64,000 nt of DNA, taken from contig NW_027445625.1 of the NCBI RefSeq assembly GCF_035582795.1, positions 1,984,001 through 2,048,000 on the forward strand, given 5' to 3'. Shown piece after piece: positions 1 to 11,890 of this stretch; position 1 is the stretch's first letter, and each line of letters starts with the position of its first letter. The DNA is from Mycteria americana. Taxonomy: Eukaryota; Chordata; Aves; Ciconiiformes; Ciconiidae. The position numbers and the translations under genes were made by a program. Below the pieces are notes generated by a model. That model was not told the origin of the DNA. It searched no databases and saw only the letters and a program-made list of their open reading frames with translations.

Positions 1-461
1 CTGGATGGGAGCACTGACGCAGCTTTACACTGAGAGCAACAGTCAACAGGGGAATTTGACCCTTTCCAAGAACATTTCCGAGGTGGGATGGGGGTCTCTG
101 AATACTAACACACAGTGTAACGAGACACATGTGCTGCACCTCATCTCCCACCTTCCTCTGTGGAAGAAAGCGTCCTTCTGAGCTTTTTACCCTCTGCTAT
201 AGTGCAGCCCAGGGATCCCCTCCCCAGGAACCCTCCCTCCAAACACACTGGGTGTTGCTGCCTCCATGTGTCATTGCTGTAAAGCAGGGCTGACCCTTAA
301 GGAGCCCATGGGTAGAGGGCACTGCTCTGCACAGCACACTCAGCCACCACAAACCAGAGCTGAAGCCTCGGAGATGCATAACAGTCCCCCAGGAAAGAGA
401 AGCACCCTTAGGTATTTCACAGTGAAGGAATGGAATTTTGCTCAGAGAAGCTTCTCTGAAT

Positions 462-486
462 TTTTCTGTTTTGTCTCCTTTGGCAG
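462..486 (+). other. Splice acceptor before first OR
   Basis: A pyrimidine-rich tract ends in CAG at 484-486, 22 bases before the OR start codon. The same tract and CAG precede the OR at 43394. The donor that would pair with it lies left of the window. Confidence 0.7.
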
Positions 487-508
487 TTTCCATGCCCAGA
501 AGCAGCAG

Positions 509-1444
509 ATGTCCAATGGCAGCTCCATCAACGAGTTCCTCCTCCTGGCATTCACAGACACACGGGAGCTGCAGCTCTTGCACTTCTGGCTCTTCCTGGG
601 CATCTACCTGGCTGCCCTCCTGGGCAACAGCCTCATCATTGCCGCCGTAACCTGTGACCACCGCCTCCACACCCCCATGTACTTCTTCCTGCTCAACCTC
701 TCCCTCCTCGACCTGGGCTCCATCTCCACCACTCTCCCCAAAGCCATGGCCAATTCTCTGTGGGGCAACAGGGCCATCTCCTACTTGGGATGTGCTGCAC
801 AGGTCTTTTTCTTTGTCTTCTTGATTGGAGGAGAGTATTGTCTTCTCACTGTCATGGCCTACGACCGCTACGTTGCCATCTGCAAACCCCTGCACTACGG
901 GACCCTCCTGGGCAGCAGAGCTTGTGTCCACATGGCAGCAGCTGCCTGGGGCAGTGGGTTTCTCAATGCTCTCTTGCACACTGCCAATACATTTTCCATA
1001 CCTCTCTGCCAAGGCAATGCCCTGGACCAGTTCTTCTGTGAAGTCCCCATGATCCTCAAGCTCTCCTGCTCAGATGCCTACCTCAGGGAAGCCGGGCTTA
1101 TTGTGGTCAGTGTCTCTTTAGCATTTGGATGTTTTGTTTTCATTGTGGTGTCCTATGTGCAGATCTTCAGGGCCGTGCTGAGGATCCCCTCTGAGCAGGG
1201 ACGGCACAAAGCCTTTTCCACGTGCCTCCCTCACCTGGCCGTGGTCTCCCTGTTTGTCAGCACTGCAGCATTTGCCCACCTGAAGCCCCCCTCCGACTCC
1301 TCCCCATCCCTGGACCTGGTGGTGTCATTTCTGTACTCGGTGGTGCCTCCAGCAGTGAACCCCCTCATCTACAGCATGAGGAACCAGGAGCTCAAGGGTG
1401 CCCTATGGAAGCTGGTCCAAGGGACGCTGTTTCACCAACAATAA
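509..1444 (+). CDS. Olfactory receptor, OR14-like (gamma-c type)
   Basis: Seven-transmembrane odorant receptor of the class A GPCR family, expected in the cilia of olfactory neurons coupled to G-olf. 311 residues, a normal OR length. Visible marks: N-glycosylation sequon at N3, GN of TM1 at 39-40, PMYFF at 56-60, C95 and C177 for the TM3-EL2 disulfide, further EL2 cysteines C167 and C187, MAYDRY at 116-121, SY at 215-216, KAFSTC at 234-239 and NPLIY at 284-288. The frame is open upstream to 266, but I chose the ATG at 509 because it gives the family's usual N-terminus and follows a splice acceptor ending at 486. Small oddities against its paralogues are GN instead of DT after W85 and H256 where the others have Y. 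Intact and probably functional. The family 14 assignment comes from recall of bird OR14 sequences. Confidence 0.93.
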   Translation: MSNGSSINEFLLLAFTDTRELQLLHFWLFLGIYLAALLGNSLIIAAVTCDHRLHTPMYFFLLNLSLLDLGSISTTLPKAMANSLWGNRAISYLGCAAQVFFFVFLIGGEYCLLTVMAYDRYVAICKPLHYGTLLGSRACVHMAAAAWGSGFLNALLHTANTFSIPLCQGNALDQFFCEVPMILKLSCSDAYLREAGLIVVSVSLAFGCFVFIVVSYVQIFRAVLRIPSEQGRHKAFSTCLPHLAVVSLFVSTAAFAHLKPPSDSSPSLDLVVSFLYSVVPPAVNPLIYSMRNQELKGALWKLVQGTLFHQQ

Positions 1445-3000
1445 CCTGCCTCCCCTTCTCTGCACATTTCCCAGAGTTTATGTTAGGGCACGAGTCTGTT
1501 TTTTTCTCTGGTGATAATCCTGCTTATGGATAATTTTCTGGGTTCATACTACTTGTCTTGAGGCTTGATCCTGTTGTGTCTGACTCTTGCAGAACACTGT
1601 GTCAGATGTGGCATGCCCAATAGCAGCTCTTCAATAAAACGGGATCTCCCAGGTGCAGTGCCTGAAGGGTGGGCTCTTCCTCCAAAGTTGCTTCCAAAAA
1701 AATGTCTGAGGAATTGGTGTTTGAAAGAGTCTGTTCTTCTTGTTTTCTCAATGTTTTGGAGGTTAAGCTCATAGTACGATTGGCTTCCACTGGACCAAAT
1801 GTTCTGGGTTAAAAGCTCTCTTCTTGGTATCCAATGGCAGGGGAGATTCTCCATGATCTCCCCATTATCTCCTCAGGTTTCTTCATGTACGACAGGACGA
1901 ATGGCATATTCCAGACTCTCTGGAAATGCATTTGGAAAGATGAGGAGAGGAGACGATGGGGACTCACCACGTGCCCTGGGGTGGGAGTTAATGGAGACAC
2001 ACAAGGTGAAACACCCGTAAAGGTGAAGTCCCATAAAGTAAAGCAGTAAATCTACATATCCATGAACAAGGACTCTGCAGTGCCATGGCAGTCAGCGAGG
2101 ACTCAGCAGGTAAAGGGAGGGCAGACTGAAGAGATGCAGGAGCCGCCTGAGGAGGCCCAGGGCCAGGACTGTCGTGCTGTCCTGGGGAATGGTGCTGGTG
2201 GGAGCAGAGGAGGGGGCAAATTCAGTCAGGGTTGGGGATCACCGACAATATGAATTTAGGAGAGCCAGAGAGTGCCTAGCCCCCATTCCCTCCTGCCTTT
2301 TTACCAGCACCTTCCCTGGGGTTCATGCGGAGCCTGAACCCCCTTCTCTGCCCCGCAATGTATGCTGTGACCTTCATAGGAGCTGGGGCCGTGGGGCTAG
2401 TCCCCAGAGCTCTGCAGCGGGCTCTGCCGTGGAACGAGCCCAGATAGGGTTGCTCTGTGGGGTTGGGCTGGGGAGAGGGCAGAGGTGGTGGGGGGAGCTG
2501 GGGAGGGGGTGGGCTGGGCTGTGCCCAGGACAGGAAAGCACTAGTGGAGAGCGAAGCTCTATGGGTGTGCAGGGCGAGGGCACACAGTAGGGTGCTCACA
2601 ATGCAGAGTCCAGGTGTCATGGTGAAGGAAGCAAGGCACACAAGGTGCAAAAGAGAGGGGTCCGGTCTGTGCCATGTTCCCTGGACACCCTGTGGAAGCT
2701 GCCCTGGGAAAACTGTCCCAGATGAATCCCACACACCGGCCATTTCCTTGTCTGGTCATATACCCCAGGCCTTAGGAGAGACTTCAGCTGCATGGTCACC
2801 TCTGTCCTCCTCTGGGGCTCAGTGATACCCAACTGCACTGCCAGTATTAATTAAAAGGAACCAGTTTCCTACTGACACTTACCACAAGTCCCATAGCTCT
2901 TGCCACTGCTGGTCTCTGAGCCAAGCCCAGACAGCTACAGCTAGATCAGGTGCTCATGGCCTAGTCTCAACAAATATTTAACAACCCATTGATTAAGAAC
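1445..3000 (+). repeat. OR 3' flank shared by three OR units
   Basis: About 1.5 kb after the stop is shared with 28258-29870 and 44333-45905, by eye about 10-15% different. It holds the poly(A) signal and a G-rich stretch near 2440-2530 with GGGCTGGG-type runs. No coding gene is seen. The match stops near 3000, where the other two copies continue into CR1 and LTR debris. Confidence 0.75.
1633..1638 (+). terminator. Poly(A) signal AATAAA
   Basis: AATAAA 189 bases after the OR stop. The same signal sits at the same distance behind the OR at 43394-44332 and at nearly the same distance behind 27322-28257. Confidence 0.65.
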
Positions 3001-3019
3001 CCACCCACACCTGAGACCT

Positions 3020-3160
3020 TGCTGCAGTAGTAGGCTAGAGAGGCCCAGTTCCCTCTAATCACTGCTTGTGCTTTAGGCCCCTAACTCCATCTTGGCAGAC
3101 ATCCTGCGGACGTTCTCCAGTTTCCTTTTGAAATGTGAGGCCCAGTGGCTCATATGGCAT
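3020..3160 (-). mobile_element. Old CR1 LINE fragment
   Basis: Antisense CR1 text (the region reading '...agaggcccagttccct...' and 'ctccagtttcc'), matched at 49950-50070 in the right copy. Short and degraded; subfamily not assignable. Confidence 0.5.
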
Positions 3161-3236
3161 CGTCCCGGTTGCCAGGCTCTTCTCCTCTGGGCACTCCTTA
3201 GCCAGCCAGGTCTCTACTCCTGCTGCTGTGCAGCTT

Positions 3237-3655
3237 GTGAGTTGAGATAAATACAAATAGGCGAAAGAAAAAAGATAAAACCAAACATCAGCCAAAACCA
3301 ACAGGCGACACAAAGGCAATCACTTACCACCTCCTACAAGCAGACTGATGCCCAGACAGTCTGCCAGCAACAGTTACCTTGAATGACAAAAAACTCCTCC
3401 TTCTTCCTCTGCCCCAGCTTTTACTGCTATGCATGACGTCATAGGGGATGCAATATCCCTCTGGTCACTTGGGGTCAGCTGTCCTGGCTGTGTCGTCCCT
3501 CCAACTTCTTGCCCACCCCCAGCCTACTCACTGGGAGGGAGCAGAGTGAGAACCTGAGAAGGCCTTGACGCTGTGCAAACACTGCTCAGCAATAGCCAAA
3601 ACACGGCTGTGTTACCAACACTGTTGTAGGCACAAATGCAAAACATGGCACCATG
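3237..3655 (-). mobile_element. Partial ERV-type LTR (fossil)
   Basis: Same LTR family as the solo LTRs at 18011, 23511, 35449 and 47194: it carries the same 'atgacgtcat' stretch and the following 'cagctgtcctggctgtgtc' segment, in minus orientation. Only part of the LTR is present. It is matched at 50181-50606. A young CR1 inserted at its right end. Confidence 0.7.
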
Positions 3656-6089
3656 TCTGCTGGAAATACAATACAGCAGAGAGGAAACAGTCCAGGAGGT
3701 TCCTGGAGCGTGTGGCAGATAACTTCCTGACGCAGCTGGTGAGTGAGCCAACGAGGGAAGGTGCCCCGCTGGACCTCTTGTTCACCAACAGAGATGGACT
3801 TGTGAGCGATGTGATGGTTGGAGGCTGTCTTGGGCAGAGCGATCATGAAATGATAGAGTTTTTGATACGTGGAGAAGCGGCGAGGGGGGTCGGCAAAACT
3901 GCCACCTTAGACTTCTGGAGGGCGGACTTCAGCCTGTTTAGGAGACTGGTCGACAGAGTCCCCTGGGAGGCAGCTCTTATGGGCAAAGGGGTCCAGGAAG
4001 GCTGGACATTCTTTAAGGAGGAAGTCCTAAAGGCACAAGAGCGGGCTGTCCCCAGGTGCCGAAAGACGAGCCGGCGGGGAAGAAGACCGGCCTGGCTGAC
4101 TAGAGAGCTCTGGCTCGAACTGAGGAGAAAGAGGAGAGTCTATGACCTCTGGAAGAAGGGGCGGGCAACTCAGGAGGACTACAAACGTGTAGCGAGGCTG
4201 TGCAGGGAGAAAACTAGAAGGGCCAAAGCTGAGCTAGAGCTCAGTCTGGCTGCTGCTATAAAAGACAACAAAAAACACTTCTTCAAATACATTAGCAGCA
4301 AAAGGAGAGGTAAGGAGAATCTCCAGCCCCTAGTTGATGGGGGAGGAAACACAGTGACCAAGGATGAGGAAAAGGCTGAGGTACTTAATGCCTTCTTTGC
4401 CTCAGTCTTTATTAGCAGGGCCGAATGTTCTATGGGTACCCAGCCCCTGGAGTTGGAAGATAGGGATGGGGACCAGACTGGAGCCCCCATGATCCAGGGG
4501 GAAATGGTGAGTGACCTGCTGCACCACTTAGACACTCACAAGTCTATGGGGCCTGATGAGATCCACCCGAGAGTGTTGAAGGAGCTGGCAGATGTGCTCA
4601 CCAAGCCCCTTTCCATCATTTACCAGCAGTCCTGGCTAACTGGGGAAGTCCCTGCTGACTGGAGATTAGCTAATGTGACACCCATCTTCAAGAAGGGCCG
4701 GAAGGAGGACCCGGGGAACTACAGGCCTGTTAGCCTGACCTCGGTGCCGGGGAAGCTGATGGAGCAGATCATCCTGAGTGCTATCACACGGCATGTAGAG
4801 AATAACCAAGGGATCAAGCCCAGCCAGCATGGGTTCAGGAAAGGCAGGTCCTGCTTGACCAACCTGATCTCCTTCTATGACAAGGTGACCCGCCTAGTGG
4901 ATGAGGGAAAGGCTGTGGATGTTGTCTATCTAGACTTCAGTAAAGCCTTCGACACGATTTCCCACGGCATTCTCCTGGAGAAACTGGCTGCTCATGGCTT
5001 GGACGGGTGTACTCTTCGCTGGGTAAAAAACTGGCTGGATGGCCGGGCCCAGAGAGTGGTGGTGAATGGAGTTTACTCCAGTTGGCGGCCGGTCACAAGC
5101 GGTGTTCCCCAGGGCTCGGTGTTGGGGCCAGTTCTGTTTAACATCTTTATCAATGATCTGGACGAAGGGATCGAGTGTACTCTCAGTAAGTTTGCAGACG
5201 ACACCAAGTTGTGTGGGAGTGTTGATCTGCTGGAGGGTAGGCAGGCTCTGCAGAGGGACCTGGACAGGCTGGATCGATGGGCTGGGGTGAATTGTATGAG
5301 GTTTAACAAGGCCAAGTGCAAGGTCCTGCACTTGGGCCACAGCAACCCCATGCAACGCTACAGGCTTGGGGAAGAGTGGCTGGAAAGCTGCCTGGCAGAG
5401 AAGGACCTGGGGGTGTTGGTTGACAGCCGCCTGAATATGAGCCAGCAGTGTGCCCAGGCGGCCAAGAAGGCCAATGGCATCCTGGCTTGTATCAAAAATA
5501 GCGTGGCCAGCAGGACTAGGGAAGTGATTGTGCCCCTGTACTTGCACTGGTGAGGCCGCACCTCGAATACTGTGTTCAGTTTTGGGCCCCCCACTACAAG
5601 AGGGATATTGAGGTACTGGAGCGTGTGCAGAGAAGGGCAACGAAGCTGGTGAAGGGTCTGGAGCAGAAGTCTTATGAGGAGCGGCTGAGGGAGCTGGGAC
5701 TGTTTAGCCTGGAGAAAAGGAGGCTGAGGGGAGACCTCATCGCTCTCTACAACTACCTGAAAGGAGGTTGTAGAGAGGTGGGGGTCGGTCTCTTCTCCCA
5801 GGTAACAAGTGATAGGACAAGAGGAAATGGCCTCAAGTTGCGCCAGGGGAGGTTTAGACTGGATATTAGGAAATTTTTCTTCACCGAGAGGGTTATCAAG
5901 CATTGGAACAGACTGCCCAGGGAAGTGGTTGAGTCGCCATCCCTGGAGGTATTTAAAGGACGTTTGGATGAGGTACTTAGAGACATGGTGTAGTGGTGGT
6001 TTTTGGCAGTGTTAGGTTTATGGTTGGACTCGATGATCTTAAAGGTCTTTTCCAACCTATATGATTCTGTGATTCTGTGATTCTGTGAT
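3656..6089 (+). mobile_element. Young CR1 LINE, 5'-truncated, nearly intact ORF2 3' part
   Basis: Non-LTR retrotransposon copy of 2434 bases. It begins inside the tail of the endonuclease domain (the SDHEM motif is encoded near 3838-3852) and continues through the reverse transcriptase. Frame 3661-5553 includes [25 protein letters not shown] and the catalytic FADD motif. The C-terminal part follows in another frame from 5550 to 5993: one base is missing near 5545 compared with the copy at 10557 (TACTTGCACTGG against TACTCGGCACTGG). The 3' UTR ends in ATTCTGTG repeats. ATG flanks both ends (3653-3655 and 6090-6092), a possible 3-base target duplication. The empty site is kept at 50604-50610. 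Not mobile by itself because of the 5' truncation. Confidence 0.95.
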
Positions 6090-6194
6090 ATGGGGGCTGC
6101 TACGACGGAAGTTAACCCCTTCCCAGCCAGACCCAGTACACCTGAACTGGGGGTGCAGAAATGGACACAGTAGTGTACTGGTGGTCTAAGAAGT

Positions 6195-7440
6195 GATGAG
6201 CAGAGGGAGACAATCCTTCCCTCACTCCTTTGGCCAGGGTCCTCTTTACACACTCCAGGACACTGCTGGCCTTCTTTGCCACCAGGTGGCACTGGATCGT
6301 GTGGATCACTGCTGGAACGTGTTCTGCCTTCCCCAACACCACCAGTGCCTTTTCCGCAGAGCTGCTCCCCAGTAAGGCAGTGCCCAGACCCTGCCACTGC
6401 AGAGTCTTAGTCTATCCCAGGCGCAGGATCTGGCCATTTTCCTTCTATTTCATGAAGGTCCTGACAGGACAGTGCTTCTGCCTGTCAGGTTTCTCCTGAA
6501 TGCAATCCCAAGGCACAGGAATCCTCCTCCCAATTTAGTGCCCTCGACAAACTTGCTGAGCCCTGCCTCCTCCGGGACATGGATACAGGTGTTAAACTGC
6601 AAATGGCCCAGGAGAGTCCTCTGTGCTGCCCCACAATGCCCCACTATGTCCCAGTGGCCTCTAGCTAGGGTATGACCCCTTCACCACAGCTCTCACAGCC
6701 CCATCATCCAACTGGTGTTTTGCTCAACTGCTTGTCTATCCCTCCAGACTGTAATGGCCTAAGATGGGTACAAGAATATTGAGGGAGACCATGCCAGAAG
6801 TCTTGCTGCAGCAGAGGTAAATGCCATCCACTGTTCTCCTGTCGTACACAAATGGAGTTCCTTCATCATGAAACCAATCAGGTTGGCGAGGCATGATTTA
6901 CCCTTGCAAAGTCCATGCTCATGCTCTTCTCTTTCACGTGCCCAGGAATGTCACCCACGAGGAGTCATTCAATGGATCACCCAAGCGAGGCTGTACAGCC
7001 TGTGGTTCCCTGGGTTGCACTGTTGGCCGTATTCAAAGATGGGTGCAACAGTGGTTTCTCCTCATCCAGAAGACACCTGGACCAATTCCATGTCCTTTGA
7101 AAAGGAATACTCAAAGAAATATTGATCTTGCCCTGTAACTTCATGACCACTCCTCTGCTTGTTACACCGTGTATTTAGTTTCTCTACTCTTTCATATACT
7201 TTCACCTCTCCTGATCCAATGACCATTTGTAATGTCATCTTTGCAGATGCAGACTGTCCATACAAAGGCCCTTTCCATTGTTCTCCATTTGTCTCCTCCC
7301 CTTAATCTTTGTTCATTCAGATACCTCTCACCTATGCAACTGCTTTAAGCTTCAAGGAGTTAAGAGCTTGCCTGCCTTTCACTAGTCTAATGGTCTCTTT
7401 AGCCAACACTTTAGTTATGCTCATATCTATCTTTTTCTAT
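6195..7440 (-). mobile_element. Old CR1 LINE, antisense
   Basis: Degraded antisense CR1 ORF2 sequence: 'gacactgctggccttctttgccacc' territory is the complement of the KKANGIL stretch of young CR1, followed by the complements of the LGEEWLES and HLG regions and then of the RT region near 6880-7040. The 3' third (7140-7440) is less certain. Matched at 50710-51960 in the right copy and again at 21780-22970. Confidence 0.72.
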
Positions 7441-8819
7441 CTCTCTCTAAGATATTTGTGATAAGATTATCCCTTGTGGAGAGGCGACCTCATTAGAGGC
7501 AGCTTATACTTAGCATGTGGTTAGAGAGTGTATATTGATATTTATGAAAACTGGTCATGCTTTAATTTTCTTTCCTTACGAATAGGAAAATGTCTTCTGT
7601 GCCTGTGTGCAGCCAGTTCTACAAGGAGAGAATGTGGGAAATGGTGCAATGGGGCTGTGACATCCAGCTGCAGAGATCACTGGAGAAGTTTGATGCAAGG
7701 AACAGGGATGTAATTCCCATATAGCCAATGTCAGAAATGGTGAACTTTGGGAGGTGAGGAGCAAAGTTCTCCATACAGTGTGAGACCTCAAGGGACTGCT
7801 TCTCCTACCTGTCCAGACCTCCTGAGGAGACACCCTGCATCAATATCACTTGGAGAATGCATCTATCACCTCTTCTCTAAATTGAAACTGATAAAAAATA
7901 TCCTTTAAAAGAAAAAAAAAAATTATTAGATGCACTTTGAAATCTTCCTCCTTAGCTACTCTATGAAACCTCTCTAATTAGCTGTACAACTCGTGGAGAC
8001 TTGAAGAGAATTACAGGAAGAGACGTGGCTCGTTAGGGCTTTCTGTATTTTAATGAGCCCCATGGTGCATTTGGTGCTGAGTCCATGGACCTCCGATCCT
8101 GAGGGAAGATTGAACAAACTGCTCAAGAAGTCAGAAGCAAAACTCAAAGTACCTTGAAGCATTAATGGGCCCCACTGAGGGCCATTACTGACAAAGCCTC
8201 CCCATGGCCTTGTTAGAGCAGAGAACTGGAGGCCATGATTGCAGGTAGGCACAGGCACTGTGCAGGCAGCTGTAATGCTGAGGAAAGCCTTGGTTTCTTT
8301 TAGGAAGCAGAAAGGCCAAGCCCTGACCCCCAGGCCCTGGGAAGGCAGACCCTGTCCCTCACGCGTGGCTCAGGGCTCTTGCTGGGGGCAGTGGGGTGTG
8401 AGACTGAGCAACGCCAAGTGTAGGAGAATTCTATGGCACCTCCTGGCCTCCCAAAGAAGGGGCAAGGACAAAACAAGTTCCAGAGCCTCAAAAGAAAGTT
8501 TCTCCTTGTAGGTCTCAGTGGTAGAGGCAACTGCCTTAGCCAAGGGGCCAAAGCCCTTGGTCCTGTTGAGCCTTTCAGCTTTGACAGAGCCCTTAGTCGT
8601 CTCTAGTGCCGGCTGTCCTACGCTGTCCCATGCCTGCACCTCTTTCCCTTCATGCTGTAGACACCCATCTTGCTTTCCCACCTAGCTCTCACCCCAGCAT
8701 TTCTATACCTTCACTGATATCTCACCACCCTCACTGCCTTTTCCTTGAAACACAAAGCCATGGGCTGATCCAGACTCCCTCTGGTGACCTCTTACACCAC
8801 AAGGATACTCTTTGAGTGA
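7441..8819. other. No gene recognised
   Basis: Unclassified sequence shared with 51961-53340. It contains a short A-rich run near 7908-7924. Several short open frames exist, but none is kept in a gene-like way between the two copies. Probably degraded repeat or unique spacer. Confidence 0.4.
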
Positions 8820-9960
8820 GGTTTCTTTTTTCTCGCATCCGCTCTTAACCTTCTAAGCTGCGCTTTGTGGAGGTTTCCTTCTCTTCCCACTACCAAGAAA
8901 AGCTCCCTTATCTTGGAAAGCACCCTTCAAGTACTTGCAGGCTACTACTATAGAGCCCTGAGCCTCCACTTCACCAGGCTAAAGAAGCCCAGGCCTCTCA
9001 TCTTCTCCACAGAGGCCCCAAACCCCATCCTGGCAGATCTCCTCTAGAACCTCTCCAATTCCTCCTCATTCCTCCAGACTCGGAAGCCCCACATCTAGAC
9101 GCACTAGTCCAGATGTGGCTAGAGCAGTGCTGAGGCGACGGGGATGATGATAACTCTCTTGCTTGGGTGGCCACGCTCCTCCTAATGCAGCCCTATCTGC
9201 AGGTGGCCTCATTAACTTTGAGCATGGGCCACTGGCTCATATGGCATCCCTTGGGAGGCCAGGCCCTTCTCCTCAGGGTCACTGCTGAGCTGTTCAGGTC
9301 CCAGCCTGCCCTCATGTTTGGGATTATTCTGCCCCCAAGAAAGGACTCACACATTCTCCTTGTAAAACTTCATGAGGCTTCTATTGCCAAATCTGAGACT
9401 TTCTCAAGGTCCCCCTGGAGTGAAGCTCTGTTTGGACAGCTTTTAATGTGTTCGTACAGATGGCCCACCAGATTTGTGGTGCCTGTGGTGCCTTCAGATT
9501 TGTGGAAGCCTTCTCTTCTCCTAGCATTGCACCTTTGCACAAAAGGCGGACAACGGCATCCTGGGCTGCATTAGGAAGAGCACTGCCGAAGGGCTGATAG
9601 AGGTGATCCTTCCTCTCTACTCAGCCCTGCTACAATTTGTCTTGCTCACTTCCCTCAGGGTTTTCTACTACACCACCTCACTCACATTGCAGCCAGAGCT
9701 ACCCTCCACATCTTCCACCACTCCTGCCTTGTCTTCTCGTGAAAAACATATCCAGGAGAGCACTGTCACCATGCCGGGTCAGGGATCACCTGCCACCTTC
9801 CCTGTAACTGAGGTCTTCTAGCAGAGGTCCATGGTCTTCAAAGTCCGCAGTGATTACCAGGGCCTAAAATTGTGTCCCTTCCTCCAGCTGCCTAGAGGAT
9901 AACCCATCCTCTTCCCAGCCTTCCTCGGGCAGCTCAGTGGTCCTGACCAGAAGACCATTG
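8820..9960 (-). mobile_element. Nest of old CR1 fragments
   Basis: Mostly antisense CR1. 8990-9180 resembles the complement of the RT C-terminal end (phrases like 'ccagatgtggct' and 'ctcctcctaatgcagccc'), 9220-9540 the complement of the RT core, and 9800-9960 the complement of the endonuclease region ('attaccagggcct', 'cagctgcct'). A short piece at 9547-9640 reads in sense orientation ('catcctgggctgcatta'), so more than one element is involved. Matched at 53345-54480. Confidence 0.6.
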
Positions 9961-10340
9961 TACTCCAAGAAGTTAGTGATGCACATAACAGTAAACCTGA
10001 GTAGACCCAGGCCTGTGCTGTGCTGTGCCCTATGTACAGCCTGGCCTTCAGGCTGTGTTGTGCAGATGACAGTCAAGCTGGGTTGCAGAATAAATTTGAT
10101 TGTAGTGAGAAGTCTGCAGGAAGCTCCCACCTGATAGCAGGGATGAGGCCAACTGCATGTCCTTACCTATCTCTAAACCTGCCACAACAAATTCACATGT
10201 GAACAGCCTCTTTTGGGGGCAGTAGAAATGGTGACTTGGATTTTTTCCTTCTAAGGACACACTGCAAGTGATCACAGGAGCAAAAGGGGCTGACCCTTCT
10301 ACAGACGGGATCTGCAAGACTTGCTGCACCAGCTGACTAG

Positions 10341-10410
10341 ACAGAAGTCGCCTCACCATGCTCTTCCCAGCCACCTGCCTGCTGCTGGCCTTTCAGCTTC
10401 TCAGATAAAC
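10341..10410. repeat. Single unit of a 62-64 base repeat
   Basis: The stretch starting at GTCGCCTCAC (10347) and running through the 'cctgctgctggcct' text matches the units repeated in tandem at 56506-56720. Its counterpart is at 54861. It shows that the CR1 at 10557 sits next to, or within, an old tandem array. Confidence 0.6.
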
Positions 10411-10556
10411 ACAACCAAACCCTGTGCATACTGCTGTCCCATCAGGTACTCAGGCAGAAGGGTCGTGACAACCATACCCAAGGCCTCTTCCTGGATGGAC
10501 CTACCAGGTACTTAGGGAAAGGGATTCCCACAGTCCTGTGGCCAGCCAGGTGCCTT

Positions 10557-11890
10557 GAGCAGATCATCCTGAGTGCCATCACACGGCATGTAGAGGATAA
10601 CCAAGGGATCAAGCCCAGCCAGCATGGGTTCAGGAAAGGCAGGTCCTGCTTGACCAACCTGATCTCCTTCTGTGACAAGGTGACCCGCCTAGTGGATGGG
10701 GGAAAGGCTGTGGATGTTGCCTATCTAGACTTCAGTAAAGCCTTTGACAAGGTTTCCCACAGCATTCTCCTGGAGAAACTGTTTGCTCATGGCTTGGACG
10801 GGTGTACTCTTCGCTGGGTAAAGAACTGGCTGGATGGCCGGGCCCAAAGAGTGGTGGTGAATGGAGTTTACTCCAGTTGGCGTCCGGTCACAAGCGGTGT
10901 TCCCCAGGGCTCGGTGTTGGGGCCAGTTCTGTTTAACATCTTTATCAATGATCTGGACGAAGGGATCGAGTGTACTCTCAGTAAGTTTGCAGACGACACC
11001 AAGTTGTGTGGGAGTGTTGATCTGCTGGAGGGTAGGCAGGCTCTGCAGAGGGACCTGGACAGGCTGGATCGATGGGCCAAGGTCAATTGTATGAGGTGCA
11101 ACAAGGCCAAGTGCAAGGTCCTGCACTTGGGTCAAAGCAACCCCATGCAACGCTACAGGCTTGGGGAAGAGTGGCTGGAAAGCTGCCTGGCGGAAAAGGA
11201 CCTGGGGGTGTTTGTTGACATCCGGCTGAATATGAGCCAGCAGTGTGCCCAGGCGGCCAAGAAAGCCAATGGCATCCTGGCTTGTATCAAAAATAGTGTG
11301 GCCAGCAGGACTAGGGAAGTGATTGTGCCCCTGTACTCGGCACTGGTGAGGCCACACCTCGAATACTGTGTTCAGTTTTGGGCCCCCCACTACAAGAGAG
11401 ATATTGAGGTACTGGAGCGTGTGCAGAGAAGGGCAACGAAGCTGGTGAAGGGTCTGGAGCAGAAGTCTTATGAGGAGCGGCTGAGGGAGCTGGGACTGTT
11501 TAGCCTGGAGAAAAGGAGGCTGAGGGGAGACCTTATCGCTCTCTTCAACTACCTGTAAGGAGGTTGTAGAGAGGTGGGGTCGGTCTCTTCTCCCAGGTAA
11601 CAAGTGATAGGACAAGAGGAAATGGCCTCAAGTTGTGCCAGGGGAGGTTTAGACTGGATATTAGGAAATTTTTCTTCACCGAGAGGGTTATCAAGCATTG
11701 GAACAGGCTGCCCAGGGAAGTGGTTGAGTTGCCATCCCTGGAGGTATTTAAAGGACGTTTCGATGAGGTGCTTAGGGACATGGTGTAGTGGTGGTTTTGG
11801 TACTGTTAGGTTTATGGTTGGACTCGATGATCTTAAAGGTCTTTTCCAACCTATATGATTCTGTGATTCTGTGATTCTGTGATTCTGTGA
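10557..11890 (+). mobile_element. CR1 LINE, 5'-truncated, older than the duplication
   Basis: 3' part of CR1 ORF2 plus 3' UTR. The left junction (gagcag at 10557) is identical to that at 55071, so the insertion predates the segmental duplication. The RT frame is open from about 10554 to 11558 with [18 protein letters not shown] and FADD. It ends at a TAA where the copy at 3656 reads CTGAAAGG (here CTGTAAGG), so the C-terminal end is cut off by one base change. The sequence is very close to the young CR1 at 3656-6089. Confidence 0.93.

Noticed and set aside
266-508. N-terminal extension of the first OR (also 43151-43393, 14100-14309 and 60723-60932)
   Set aside because: The frame happens to be open, but a splice acceptor lies between it and the family-typical MSN start, and ORs do not have 70-80 residue N-terminal extensions.
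197-1012. Long open frame on the minus strand opposite the first OR (and similar ones at 43082-43864, 13806-14147, 27247-27615 and 60447-60770)
   Set aside because: These mirror the OR coding strand; conserved OR codon choice leaves the opposite strand open. The peptides are low complexity (Glu/Val/Gly-rich) and have no family resemblance.
4930-5640. Minus-strand open frames over CR1 copies (also 10725-11615, 55239-55667 and 53692-54111 on +)
   Set aside because: Shadows of CR1 reverse transcriptase on the opposite strand, seen over every CR1 copy regardless of context.
7564-7740. Possible exon (VPVCSQF...KERMW...MVQWG frame, also open at 52090-52276)
   Set aside because: Both copies are open for about 45 codons after an AG, but the ATG is not kept, changes are not concentrated at silent sites by eye, and no partner exon or donor is visible.
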